Below the pieces are notes generated by a model. It had not been told where the DNA came from. It searched no databases and was given only the letters and a program-made list of their open reading frames with translations. Shown here piece after piece: positions 1 through 6,055 of a stretch of DNA of 22,487 nucleotides. This stretch comes from CAZDQL01 sp964507325. Lineage in GTDB: Bacteria; Planctomycetota; UBA1135; GCA-002686595. The DNA lies in the NCBI GenBank assembly GCA_964507325.1, contig CAZDQL010000106.1, positions 1-22,487 on the forward strand, in the 5' to 3' direction. Position numbers and translations under genes: made by a program. Position 1 is the stretch's first letter, and every line of letters begins with the position of its first letter.

Positions 1-2
1 GC

Positions 3-200
3 GCGACGGTCGCTCCCGCGCCCGCCGGCCCCGCCGTCGCCAACCCCGCGCCGCCGCGCCCCGCCGGCGCCTTGGTGGGCGGCGCGCTCACCCCCGCGGA
101 GATCGCCTCGATCCTCGAGCACGCCGGCTCCGCCTGTCCACTCGGCCCCTGCAAGGGCTGCCCCCATCAGGACGTGCGCAGCGGCGCATGCTCCGCCTAG
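3..200 (+). CDS. C-terminal end of an unidentified protein with Pro/Ala linker, predicted helix and Cys-rich tail (partial)
   Basis: An open frame enters from the left edge and stops at TAG 198-200, leaving 65 residues. The visible part starts with a Pro/Ala/Gly-rich stretch of about 25 residues that looks like a flexible linker. A short amphipathic helix candidate follows (LTPAEIASILEHAG), then a Cys-rich end with a CPLGPCKGCP core and one more Cys near the terminus. Linker plus short amphipathic helix is the layout of encapsulation peptides that attach cargo enzymes to microcompartment shells, and the next gene, 28 bases on, is a shell protein, so I infer a cargo or assembly protein. The four clustered Cys could bind metal or an Fe-S centre, or form disulfides. 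The enzyme itself lies outside the window and I cannot name it. Frame use is convincing; function is not determined. Confidence 0.6.
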   Translation, partial: ATVAPAPAGPAVANPAPPRPAGALVGGALTPAEIASILEHAGSACPLGPCKGCPHQDVRSGACSA

Positions 201-228
201 AACACCAACTCCCAACCCCTGAAACGAC

Positions 229-525
<297 letters not shown>

Positions 526-544
526 CGCCGGTCGTCACGGGCCC

Positions 545-1189
545 ATGGATCAGCTCCCTACCATCGAGCTGCGCGGCGCGGTCTACATCGACCAGATGCA
601 GCCGCAGTTCGCGGCCACCTGCGCCGCCAACTCCGACGGCTTCTTCCCCGTCGCGGGGGAGGCCTCGGCCTGGGTGGAGGTGCGTCCGGGGATCGTGGTC
701 AACCGCCTGCTGGACGTGGCCCTCAAGCGCTGCGCCGTGACCCCCGGCGCGCTGGTCACCGAGCGCCACTTCGGCACGCTCGAGGTGCACGCCCCCGACC
801 AGGGGCAGGTGCGCGCGGCCCTGGCGGCTATCCTCTCCGAGGCGCGCGCCTCCGCCGACCAGCAGCTCGCGCCGCTGGTCCTGACCGACGAGATCATCCG
901 CAAGATCGACCCCCACCAGGCGATGATCCTCAACCGCACCCGGGCGGGGATGCTGGTGCTCGGGGACGACACCCTCTACACCCTGGAAGTGACCCCCGCG
1001 GTGCACGTGTTGCTGGCGGCCAACGAGGCGGAGAAGGCCTCGCCGGTGCGGCTGGTGGGGCTCGGCTCCGACGGGGCGGTGGGGCGTCTGCGCTTGGCGG
1101 GCAGCGACGCCGAGATCGACGCTGCGGCGGAAGCGGTGCGGCGCACCCTGGCGGCGGTCCCCGGCCGCGAGCAGGGGAGGGAGGCCTAG
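545..1189 (+). CDS. BMC-T trimeric shell protein, double-stacked CsoS1D/HO-5816-like type
   Basis: A 214-residue tandem-domain (BMC-T) shell protein: two permuted BMC folds at about residues 7-105 and 106-205 form pseudohexameric trimers. From memory the sequence closely follows Haliangium ochraceum HO-5816. Shared features include the N-terminal strand ending in 'DQMQPQ', 'FFPVAGEASAWVEV.PGI..NR', the loop ILNRTRAG (N130-R131) and LAANEAEKA (about residues 157-165), then 'GSDAEIDAAAEA'. Proteins of this class (CsoS1D, CcmP, HO-5816) stack two trimers face to face and have a gated pore, so this one is a candidate gated channel for larger substrates or cofactors. It starts at ATG 545, 19 bases after the BMC-H stop, and nearly abuts the following BMC-P gene. 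The residues past about 205 are a hydrophilic tail. The class assignment is strong; gating is inferred from the family. Confidence 0.9.
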   Translation: MDQLPTIELRGAVYIDQMQPQFAATCAANSDGFFPVAGEASAWVEVRPGIVVNRLLDVALKRCAVTPGALVTERHFGTLEVHAPDQGQVRAALAAILSEARASADQQLAPLVLTDEIIRKIDPHQAMILNRTRAGMLVLGDDTLYTLEVTPAVHVLLAANEAEKASPVRLVGLGSDGAVGRLRLAGSDAEIDAAAEAVRRTLAAVPGREQGREA

Positions 1190-1191
1190 AC

Positions 1192-1524
1192 GTGTTCCTC
1201 GGACGGGTGAAGGGCCAGGTGTGGGCGACGCGCAAGAGCGCCGACCTGGAGGGGAAGCGCCTGCTCGTCGTCGAGGCCCTCGACGAGCGGCGCGAGCCCG
1301 GCGCCCCCAAGGTCACCCCCGTGATCGCCGCCGATCCGATCGGCGCCGACGTGGGGGAGCGGGTGATCGTCGCCTTCGGCAAGGCCGCCCGCGTGGCCTG
1401 CGGCGGGGACGGGGACCTGGCCTTCGAGGCGGCCATCGTCGGGATCGTGGACGACATGGAGGTCCCGGGCGCGCCCGCCTCCTGGGGGGACGACGAGAGG
1501 GACCTGGAAGGGGAGGCCCGCTGA
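1192..1524 (+). CDS. BMC-P pentameric vertex protein (EutN/CcmL family), copy 1
   Basis: A 110-residue EutN/CcmL-family protein; pentamers of this fold cap the vertices of polyhedral microcompartments. Visible family features are the start FLGRVKGQVWATRKSADLEG, the strand RLLVVEAL, the 'AADPIGADVGERVIVAFGKAAR' segment (the conserved D-x-x-GA-x-x-GE-x-V core) and the ending AIVGIVDDMEV. The extra 20-residue acidic tail is longer than in a minimal EutN (about 90-95 residues). The start is GTG 1192, two bases after the previous stop, preceded by a good GGGAGG ribosome binding site at about 1177-1183. Its stop (TGA 1522-1524) overlaps the next ATG by one base, so the two vertex proteins are translationally coupled. 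Family call very secure. Confidence 0.93.
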   Translation: MFLGRVKGQVWATRKSADLEGKRLLVVEALDERREPGAPKVTPVIAADPIGADVGERVIVAFGKAARVACGGDGDLAFEAAIVGIVDDMEVPGAPASWGDDERDLEGEAR

Positions 1525-1847
1525 TGCACGTCGGAACCGTCGTCGGCACCGTCTGGGCCACCCAGAAGGACGAGACCCTGACCGGACTGCGCTTCCTCGT
1601 CATCCAGCCCTTCACCGCCGACGGCGGCACCAGCGCCGAGACCTACGTGGCCGCCGACACGATCGGAGCGGGGATCGGTGAGCGGGTGCTGGTCGTTCAC
1701 GGCCGCGCCGCCCGCTTCCTGATCGGCCGCGGGCACGACATCGGCTTCCAGACCGCCGTGGCGGGGATCGTCGACCGCGTGCAGCTCGCCGACGGCCGCC
1801 TGATCGGCACGACCCAAGAGCACGACGAGCCTCCGCCCGGAGACTGA
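1524..1847 (+). CDS. BMC-P pentameric vertex protein (EutN/CcmL family), copy 2
   Basis: A 107-residue second EutN/CcmL vertex protein, beginning MHVGTVVGTVWATQKDETLT and carrying 'AADTIGAGIGERVLVVHGRAAR' and the final strand 'AVAGIVDRVQL'. It is clearly paralogous to the protein just upstream, but diverged: the insert after the second strand differs (TADGGTSAETY) and the tail is short. The ATG overlaps the previous TGA by one base (TGATG), with GGGAGG at 1511-1516 as ribosome binding site, so 1524 is the start. Two adjacent BMC-P genes are also known in other loci (Haliangium has three BMC-P genes, from memory). They may cap different vertices or form mixed shells. Confident family call. Confidence 0.93.
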   Translation: MHVGTVVGTVWATQKDETLTGLRFLVIQPFTADGGTSAETYVAADTIGAGIGERVLVVHGRAARFLIGRGHDIGFQTAVAGIVDRVQLADGRLIGTTQEHDEPPPGD

Positions 1848-1850
1848 CCC

Positions 1851-2447
1851 ATGAACCGCAACGACCACAACCCGCGCTTCACCGAGGGCGCCGCCCTGGG
1901 GACGGCGATCGGCCTGCTCGAGATCGGTTCGATCGCCCGCGGCGTCGAGGTCGCCGACGCGATCCTCTGGGAGTCGGAGATCGAGCTCGTCTTCTCGACC
2001 CACGTGCAGCCGGGAAAGTACGTGATGCTCTTCACCGGCAGCGTCGAGGACCTGCGCTCGGCGCTCAGGCGCGGCGCGGAGCTCGCCGGCACGGAGCTCG
2101 TCGATCGGCTCCTGATCCCCCAGGTGCACCCCCAGGTCGAGGTGGCCCTGAAGCGGCGCGAAGGGCGCATCGAGGGCACCATCGACGCCGTGGGGGTGGT
2201 CGAGACCACCACCATCGCCTGCGCCATCGAGGCCGCCGACCGGGCGCTCAAGTGCGCCACCGTCGACCTCTTGGAGCTGCGCATCGCCAACGGGCTCGGC
2301 GGCAAGGGCTTCTTCTCCCTGACCGGGGAGGTGAGCGACGTGCGCTCCTCGGTGATGGCGGGCGCCACCTTCGCCGACGAACAGGGGCGCCTCGTGCGCC
2401 AGATCGTCATCCCCCGTCCACACCCCGAGCTGGTCGCCTTCCTCTAG
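1851..2447 (+). CDS. BMC-T trimeric shell protein, single-layer PduT/HO-5812-like type
   Basis: A 198-residue tandem BMC protein. Domain 1 spans about residues 17-98 (AIGLLEIGSIARGVEVADAI ... LLIPQVHP) and domain 2 about 112-198 (DAVGVVETTTIACAIEAADR ... IVIPRPHPELVAFL). The arrangement is the unpermuted PduT/HO-BMC-T1 type, and from memory it resembles Haliangium HO-5812. In PduT the first-domain pore loop carries a Cys before PGKY that binds a 4Fe-4S cluster; here the position is Gln (Q53 in HVQPGKY), so the pore should not hold an Fe-S cluster. The second-domain loop is IANGLGGKGFF, as in the family. The gene begins at ATG 1851, three bases after the previous stop, with GGAG at 1839-1842. 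The N-terminal dozen residues are polar and probably disordered. Facet-tiling role secure; the pore's substrate is unknown. Confidence 0.92.
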   Translation: MNRNDHNPRFTEGAALGTAIGLLEIGSIARGVEVADAILWESEIELVFSTHVQPGKYVMLFTGSVEDLRSALRRGAELAGTELVDRLLIPQVHPQVEVALKRREGRIEGTIDAVGVVETTTIACAIEAADRALKCATVDLLELRIANGLGGKGFFSLTGEVSDVRSSVMAGATFADEQGRLVRQIVIPRPHPELVAFL

Positions 2448-2468
2448 TCCCCCTTTCCACCAGACGCC

Positions 2469-2789
2469 GTGCCCCAACCGGATCTGATCACCGAAGCCTG
2501 CGTGCGCCGCATGGCGCCGGGGGCCGAGCTGCGGCTCGGCCGCGATCGGATCGCGACCCCCGCCGCCCTCGACCTGGCCTTCGCGCGCGGGGTGGTGGTG
2601 CGCTACGCGGACGAGGAGTGCACCGCGAGCGCTCCCACGGGTGGCAAGAGCGACTGCGGCTGCGACAAGACCTGTCTTTGGTCGCGCATCAAGGCCCGGC
2701 CCGGGACCTACGTCGTCGACGTGCGCGGCGGCCGCGCCCTCGTCACCCGCCTGGGCGAGGCTGGACCCGAGCGCTTCGGAGAGGAGTGA
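2469..2789 (+). CDS. Small Cys-rich microcompartment-operon protein with EutT/EutQ-like N-terminal motif
   Basis: A 106-residue protein I cannot name. Residues 5-48 match the short motif found at the N-termini of EutT and EutQ in ethanolamine microcompartment operons: 'DLITEACVRR..PGAEL.L......TPAALDLA...GV.V' (EutT, from memory, begins with a very similar FITEAWLR...GAEIHL...LTPSAREL). The ATP- and cobalamin-binding body of EutT is absent. Instead there is a Cys cluster: C51, then C63, C65 and C69 in SDCGCDKTC, a plausible metal or Fe-S site. The last 30 residues resemble a small beta hairpin (YVVDVRGGRALVTRL). The start is GTG 2469, 21 bases after the BMC-T stop, without a clear ribosome binding site. 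It lies between shell genes and an ACT protein that carries the same kind of motif. It may be an adaptor or redox protein inside the shell; that is inference. Confidence 0.75.
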   Translation: MPQPDLITEACVRRMAPGAELRLGRDRIATPAALDLAFARGVVVRYADEECTASAPTGGKSDCGCDKTCLWSRIKARPGTYVVDVRGGRALVTRLGEAGPERFGEE

Positions 2790-2793
2790 GCCG

Positions 2794-3309
2794 ATGCCCC
2801 GTCGCTTCATCACTGCCGAGGACGTACGCCGCGCAGAGGGCGGCCGGATCGTCGTCGAACCCGAGACGGTCGTCACTCCCCAGGCCCTGGAGGCGGCGCG
2901 CGTGGCCGGGGTGGAGATCCAAGGCGCGAGCGGCACCCCCTACGTCGAGCCCACCCCCGACCGCGGCCCCGACGCCGCCCGCGCGACGGCCGCCCTGCCC
3001 CACCTGGGGGAGCCGAGCGAGGTCGAGGCCGCGGGCGGGACCGGGGTGGTCGTCACCGCGGTGGGCAAGAACCGACCCGGGATCCTGGCCGAGATCACCG
3101 CCGCCCTCGCCACGGCGCGGGCGGACGTGGTGAACATCAGCCAGCGCACCATCGACACCTACTTCCACCTGGTCCTGACCGTCTCCCTCGACGGCGCCCA
3201 GGGGAGCTTCGGCGACTTCAAGACCGCCATGGAGTGCCTGGGCGGCACCGACGACTACGTCGTGCGCGTCATGCACGAGCGCGTCTTCCGCTTCATGCAC
3301 AGGATCTAG
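2794..3309 (+). CDS. ACT-domain protein (UPF0237-like) with EutQ-like microcompartment N-terminal module
   Basis: A 171-residue protein in two parts. Residues 4-43 repeat the EutQ/EutT-type motif (RFITAEDVRR...G.IVVEP...VTPQALEAARVAGVEI), comparable to the E. coli EutQ start LITANDIR...IITPEAREVAELLGF. A Pro/Ala linker (about 45-83) follows. Residues 84-160 are an ACT regulatory domain of the UPF0237 kind: VVVTAVGKNRPGILAEITAA, then VVNISQRTIDTYFHLVL. ACT domains usually bind small ligands such as amino acids. Stand-alone UPF0237 proteins are about 90 residues long and lack the N-terminal module. I chose ATG 2794 because it is four bases after the previous stop, has GGAG upstream and begins exactly at the motif. 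The next gene is the usual UPF0237 partner, UPF0210, one base downstream. I infer a ligand-sensing or cargo-assembly role tied to the microcompartment. Confidence 0.82.
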   Translation: MPRRFITAEDVRRAEGGRIVVEPETVVTPQALEAARVAGVEIQGASGTPYVEPTPDRGPDAARATAALPHLGEPSEVEAAGGTGVVVTAVGKNRPGILAEITAALATARADVVNISQRTIDTYFHLVLTVSLDGAQGSFGDFKTAMECLGGTDDYVVRVMHERVFRFMHRI

Positions 3310-3310
3310 G

Positions 3311-4675
3311 GTGCCCTTCACCGATCAGGAGATCCTCGAAACGGTCCGGATGGTCGAGCTGGAGACGCTCGACATCCGCACCACGACGCTCGGGATCAGC
3401 CTCTTCGACTGCGCCGATCCCGACCTGGAGAGCGCCTGCGAGAAGGTCTACGCCAAGATCGTCCACCACGCCCGGGACCTGGTCGAAGTGGCCAACTCTA
3501 TCGAGCGCGACTACGGCGTGCCGATCGTCAACAAGCGCATCGCCGTGACGCCGATCGCACCGGTGGCGGCGGCCTCCGGCTCCCAGGACCTGGTGCCCTT
3601 CGCGCGCGCCATGGACGCCGCCGCCAAGGAAGTGGGAGTCGATTTCATCGGCGGCTTCACCGCCTACGTGCACAAGGGGTTCACCAACGCGGACCGGGCG
3701 CTCTTCGACTCGATCCCTGCCGCCCTCCAGGAGACGGAGCACGTCTGCGCCTCCCTCTCCCTGGCGACCAGTCGCACCGGGATCAACATGGATGCGGTGG
3801 GCCACTTCGCCGAGGTGGTGCTGGAGACCGCCCGGCGCACCGCGGACCAGGGGGCGCTCGGTTGCGCCAAGCTGGTGTGCTTCGCCAACCCGGTCGAGGA
3901 CAACCCCTTCGTCGCCGGGGCCCACATCGGCCCGGGGGAGGCGGAGACGGTGCTCAACGTGGGGGTCTCGGGGCCCGGGGTGGTGCGCTCCGCCCTCTCG
4001 CGACTGGGGCCCGAGGCGGACCTGCTCGCGGTCTCCGAGCTGATCAAACGCACCGCCTTCAAGATCACCCGCATGGGGGAGCTGGTGGGGCGCGAAGCGG
4101 CGCGCCGCCTGGGCACCTCCTTCGGCATCGTCGACGTGTCCCTGGCGCCGACCCCCGCGGTGGGGGACTCCGTCTCCGACATCCTCGAGCTGATCGGCGT
4201 CGACGTCACCGGAGCCCCCGGCACGACGGCGGCGGTGGCGCTGCTCACCGACGCGGTGAAGAAGGGGGGCGCGATGGCCTCCTCCAGCGTCGGCGGCCTC
4301 TCGGGGGCCTTCATCCCCGTCTCGGAGGACTCGGGGATGATCGACGCCGTGTCGCGCGGCGCCCTCTCGCTCGCCAAGCTGGAGGCGATGACCACCGTCT
4401 GCTCGGTGGGTCTCGACATGGTCGCGGTGCCGGGGGACACCAGCGCGGCGACGATCGCCGGCATCGTGGCGGACGAGATGGCGATCGGGATGGTGAACCA
4501 CAAGACGACCGCGGTGCGCATCATCCCCGTGCCGGGCAAGGGGCCGGGGGAGACGGTGGAGTGGGGGGGACTCCTGGGCACGGCGATCGTGCAGGATCCG
4601 GGCGCCTTCTCCTGCCGCGTGCTGTACGGGCGGGGGGGGCGGATTCCGGCCCCGATCCAGTCCTACAGGAACTGA
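3311..4675 (+). CDS. UPF0210/DUF711 family protein ('PFL family protein')
   Basis: A 454-residue protein of the UPF0210 (DUF711) family, full length for the family (about 450). Recognisable stretches are DIRTTTLGISLFDCADPD near the N-terminus, 'RIAVTPIAPVA', 'FIGGFTAYVHKGFTNAD', the serine/glycine-rich 'SSVGGLSGAFIPVSEDSGM' and the invariant-looking end GRGGRIPAPIQSYRN. A family structure (Streptococcus SP0239) has a fold related to pyruvate formate-lyase, hence the database name, but no activating enzyme or typical glycyl-radical motif is seen here and the reaction is unknown. The GTG start is one base after the ACT protein's stop, with AGGA upstream, so the pair is coupled, as UPF0237-UPF0210 pairs commonly are. 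What is unusual is the operon: it ends a microcompartment shell cluster. It could be cargo, or its ligand-sensing partner could link it to the organelle. Family call secure, role unknown. Confidence 0.9.
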   Translation: MPFTDQEILETVRMVELETLDIRTTTLGISLFDCADPDLESACEKVYAKIVHHARDLVEVANSIERDYGVPIVNKRIAVTPIAPVAAASGSQDLVPFARAMDAAAKEVGVDFIGGFTAYVHKGFTNADRALFDSIPAALQETEHVCASLSLATSRTGINMDAVGHFAEVVLETARRTADQGALGCAKLVCFANPVEDNPFVAGAHIGPGEAETVLNVGVSGPGVVRSALSRLGPEADLLAVSELIKRTAFKITRMGELVGREAARRLGTSFGIVDVSLAPTPAVGDSVSDILELIGVDVTGAPGTTAAVALLTDAVKKGGAMASSSVGGLSGAFIPVSEDSGMIDAVSRGALSLAKLEAMTTVCSVGLDMVAVPGDTSAATIAGIVADEMAIGMVNHKTTAVRIIPVPGKGPGETVEWGGLLGTAIVQDPGAFSCRVLYGRGGRIPAPIQSYRN

Positions 4676-4930
4676 ACTGCCCCCTTTTGATGTGCTTCCG
4701 GGCCGGGGCTCTGTCCTAACCCATTTGCTGGCAAGGGATTGCAGCGCCCACCCCTTGGCGCAGGCCCCCGTGTGGGGGGAGGAATCGCCAGGGTACGAGC
4801 CCGTGGCCTGAGGCGGTCTGAATGCCGGCTCGGGCGCCGGGACCGGGAGGTCGAGGTCCAAGAAGCACACTGAAGGGAGGCAGTTCACTCCACTCACCCC
4901 GGCCGCGGCCGACAACTGGGGCTGTCCACC
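4676..4930 (+). other. Structured spacer after the microcompartment operon
   Basis: This 255-base gap has no convincing gene. Near its start are two adjacent short hairpins: GCGCC/GGCGC (4744-4748 with 4757-4761) and CCCCC/GGGGG around a GTGT loop (4765-4769 with 4774-4778). Neither has a U-run, so they are weak candidates for transcription stop or RNA-end structures of the shell operon. The motif CACCCCTTGGCG (4749-4760) recurs in the spacer at 19380. I could not match the region to a riboswitch class I know, and no clear sigma-70 promoter for the HD-GYP gene stands out. Confidence 0.4.
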
Positions 4931-5992
4931 GTGGCTTCCCCAGCGCTCACCACCGATCCGGCCCCCCTCGGGGCCCTGCTCGACCTGGCCCTCCGGCACC
5001 AAGCGTGTGCCAGCCTGGCGGAGGTCGCCGAGGCGACCGCCGTCGCCGGCACCGTGGCGCTCCCCGGGCGGGCGATCCTGGTGCAGCTGTGGGACGAGGC
5101 GGCCACCGGCGGGCTGACCGAGGCCCACGCCGGCGGGGAGATGTCCGCCAGCATGCTGCGCCTGCCCCTTCCCGATCCGGTCGTCGATCGGCCCGAGGCG
5201 GCTCTGGGGGAGATCGTGGTGGACGCCCCCCACCCCGTCGGGGCCGATGAGCGTGCGCTGCTGGCGATCCTGGTGGAATCGACCGCCAACGCCGCGCGGA
5301 GGCTCCTGGAGTGTCGCCGGCTGGAGCGCGCTCGACGGGCGGCGATCCTGGCCATGGCGCGGGTCGCCGAACACCACGACGCCGTCGTGGGCCGGCACCT
5401 GGAGCGCGTCGGCGCCTACGCGCGCGTCTTGGCGCGGGGGCTGCGCGACTCCGGCTGGTACGAGGAGTGCATCGACGAGGGGTGGATCCACGACCTGGAG
5501 TGCGCCGCGTTCCTGCACGACGTGGGGAAGGTGGCGATTCCGGCGGGGGTGTTGCTCAAGGCCGCGCGCCTGAACGCGTCGGAGTGGGACTTGGTGAAGA
5601 CCCACTCCGAGGTGGGGGCGCAGACGATCGAGAGCACCCTCACCGAGTCGCTCGAGCCGCGCCTCCTCGAGCTGGCGCAGGAGGTGGCGCTGGGGCACCA
5701 CGAGCGCTGGGACGGCAGCGGCTACCCCAGTGGCGTGGTGGGTGAGGCGACCCCGCTCTCGGCGCGCATCGTCGCCCTGGCGGACGTCTACGACGCCTTG
5801 ACGAGCGAGCGCCCCTTCCGCGGGGCGTGGTCGCACGAACAGGCGGCGGAGTGGATCCGCGAGCGCAACGGGGTCTTCTTCGAACCCGCGATCGTGGGCG
5901 CGTTCCTGGAGAACGTGGCGGAGATCGACGCCATCCGCCACGACCTGGCGGACCACCCCACGAGCTCGAACGCCATCGCGCGGCACGCCTGA
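4931..5992 (+). CDS. HD-GYP domain cyclic-di-GMP phosphodiesterase with N-terminal GAF-like region
   Basis: A 353-residue cytoplasmic protein. Residues about 10-125 look like a degenerate GAF-type sensory domain (predicted strands 'AILVQLWDEA', 'LGEIVVDAPHPVGADERALLAILVESTANA') leading into a long helix. Residues about 130-330 are an HD-GYP domain: a conserved H near 'VAEHHDAVVGRHLERVGAYA', the catalytic HDVGK at 196-200, 'IPAGVLLKAARLNASEWDLVKTH', 'GHHERWDGSGYP' with the GYP triplet at 264-266, and 'RIVALADVYDALTSERPFRG'. With the metal ligands and GYP present it should be active, hydrolysing the bacterial second messenger c-di-GMP. No transmembrane segment or receiver domain is visible. The start is GTG 4931, which has a poor ribosome binding site; no better in-frame start was found. 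It stands alone between the shell operon and an MFS gene, and a functional link to either is unproven. Confidence 0.9.
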   Translation: MASPALTTDPAPLGALLDLALRHQACASLAEVAEATAVAGTVALPGRAILVQLWDEAATGGLTEAHAGGEMSASMLRLPLPDPVVDRPEAALGEIVVDAPHPVGADERALLAILVESTANAARRLLECRRLERARRAAILAMARVAEHHDAVVGRHLERVGAYARVLARGLRDSGWYEECIDEGWIHDLECAAFLHDVGKVAIPAGVLLKAARLNASEWDLVKTHSEVGAQTIESTLTESLEPRLLELAQEVALGHHERWDGSGYPSGVVGEATPLSARIVALADVYDALTSERPFRGAWSHEQAAEWIRERNGVFFEPAIVGAFLENVAEIDAIRHDLADHPTSSNAIARHA

Positions 5993-6013
5993 GCCGCGTT
6001 CTTGCGCGCCGGC

Positions 6014-6039
6014 GCCTAGCGGTGGCGCGCGCGCTAGGC
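6014..6039 (+). terminator. Hairpin between HD-GYP and MFS genes
   Basis: GCCTAGCG (6014-6021) and CGCTAGGC (6032-6039) form a perfect 8-bp stem around a 10-base GC-rich loop, 22 bases after the HD-GYP stop and 17 bases before the MFS start. There is no U-run, so it is only a possible terminator or processing site. It could equally be an operator or leader element for the transporter gene. Confidence 0.3.
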
Positions 6040-6055
6040 CAGACTCGCGCCTTCG

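Noticed and set aside
930..2936. 668-residue minus-strand frame across the shell genes
   Set aside because: Antisense shadow of the BMC genes; no domain, low-complexity composition.
4621..4675. Possible glycyl-radical loop at the C-terminus of the UPF0210 protein (GRGGRIPAPI)
   Set aside because: It does not match the RV-x-GY type radical loop, and the family end motif is conserved in UPF0210 members not known to be radical enzymes; no activating enzyme gene is nearby.
4729..4742. Sigma-54-like promoter TGGCA...TTGC before the HD-GYP gene
   Set aside because: The spacing between GG and GC is one base shorter than the strict sigma-54 consensus, and no enhancer-binding regulator or site is seen nearby.
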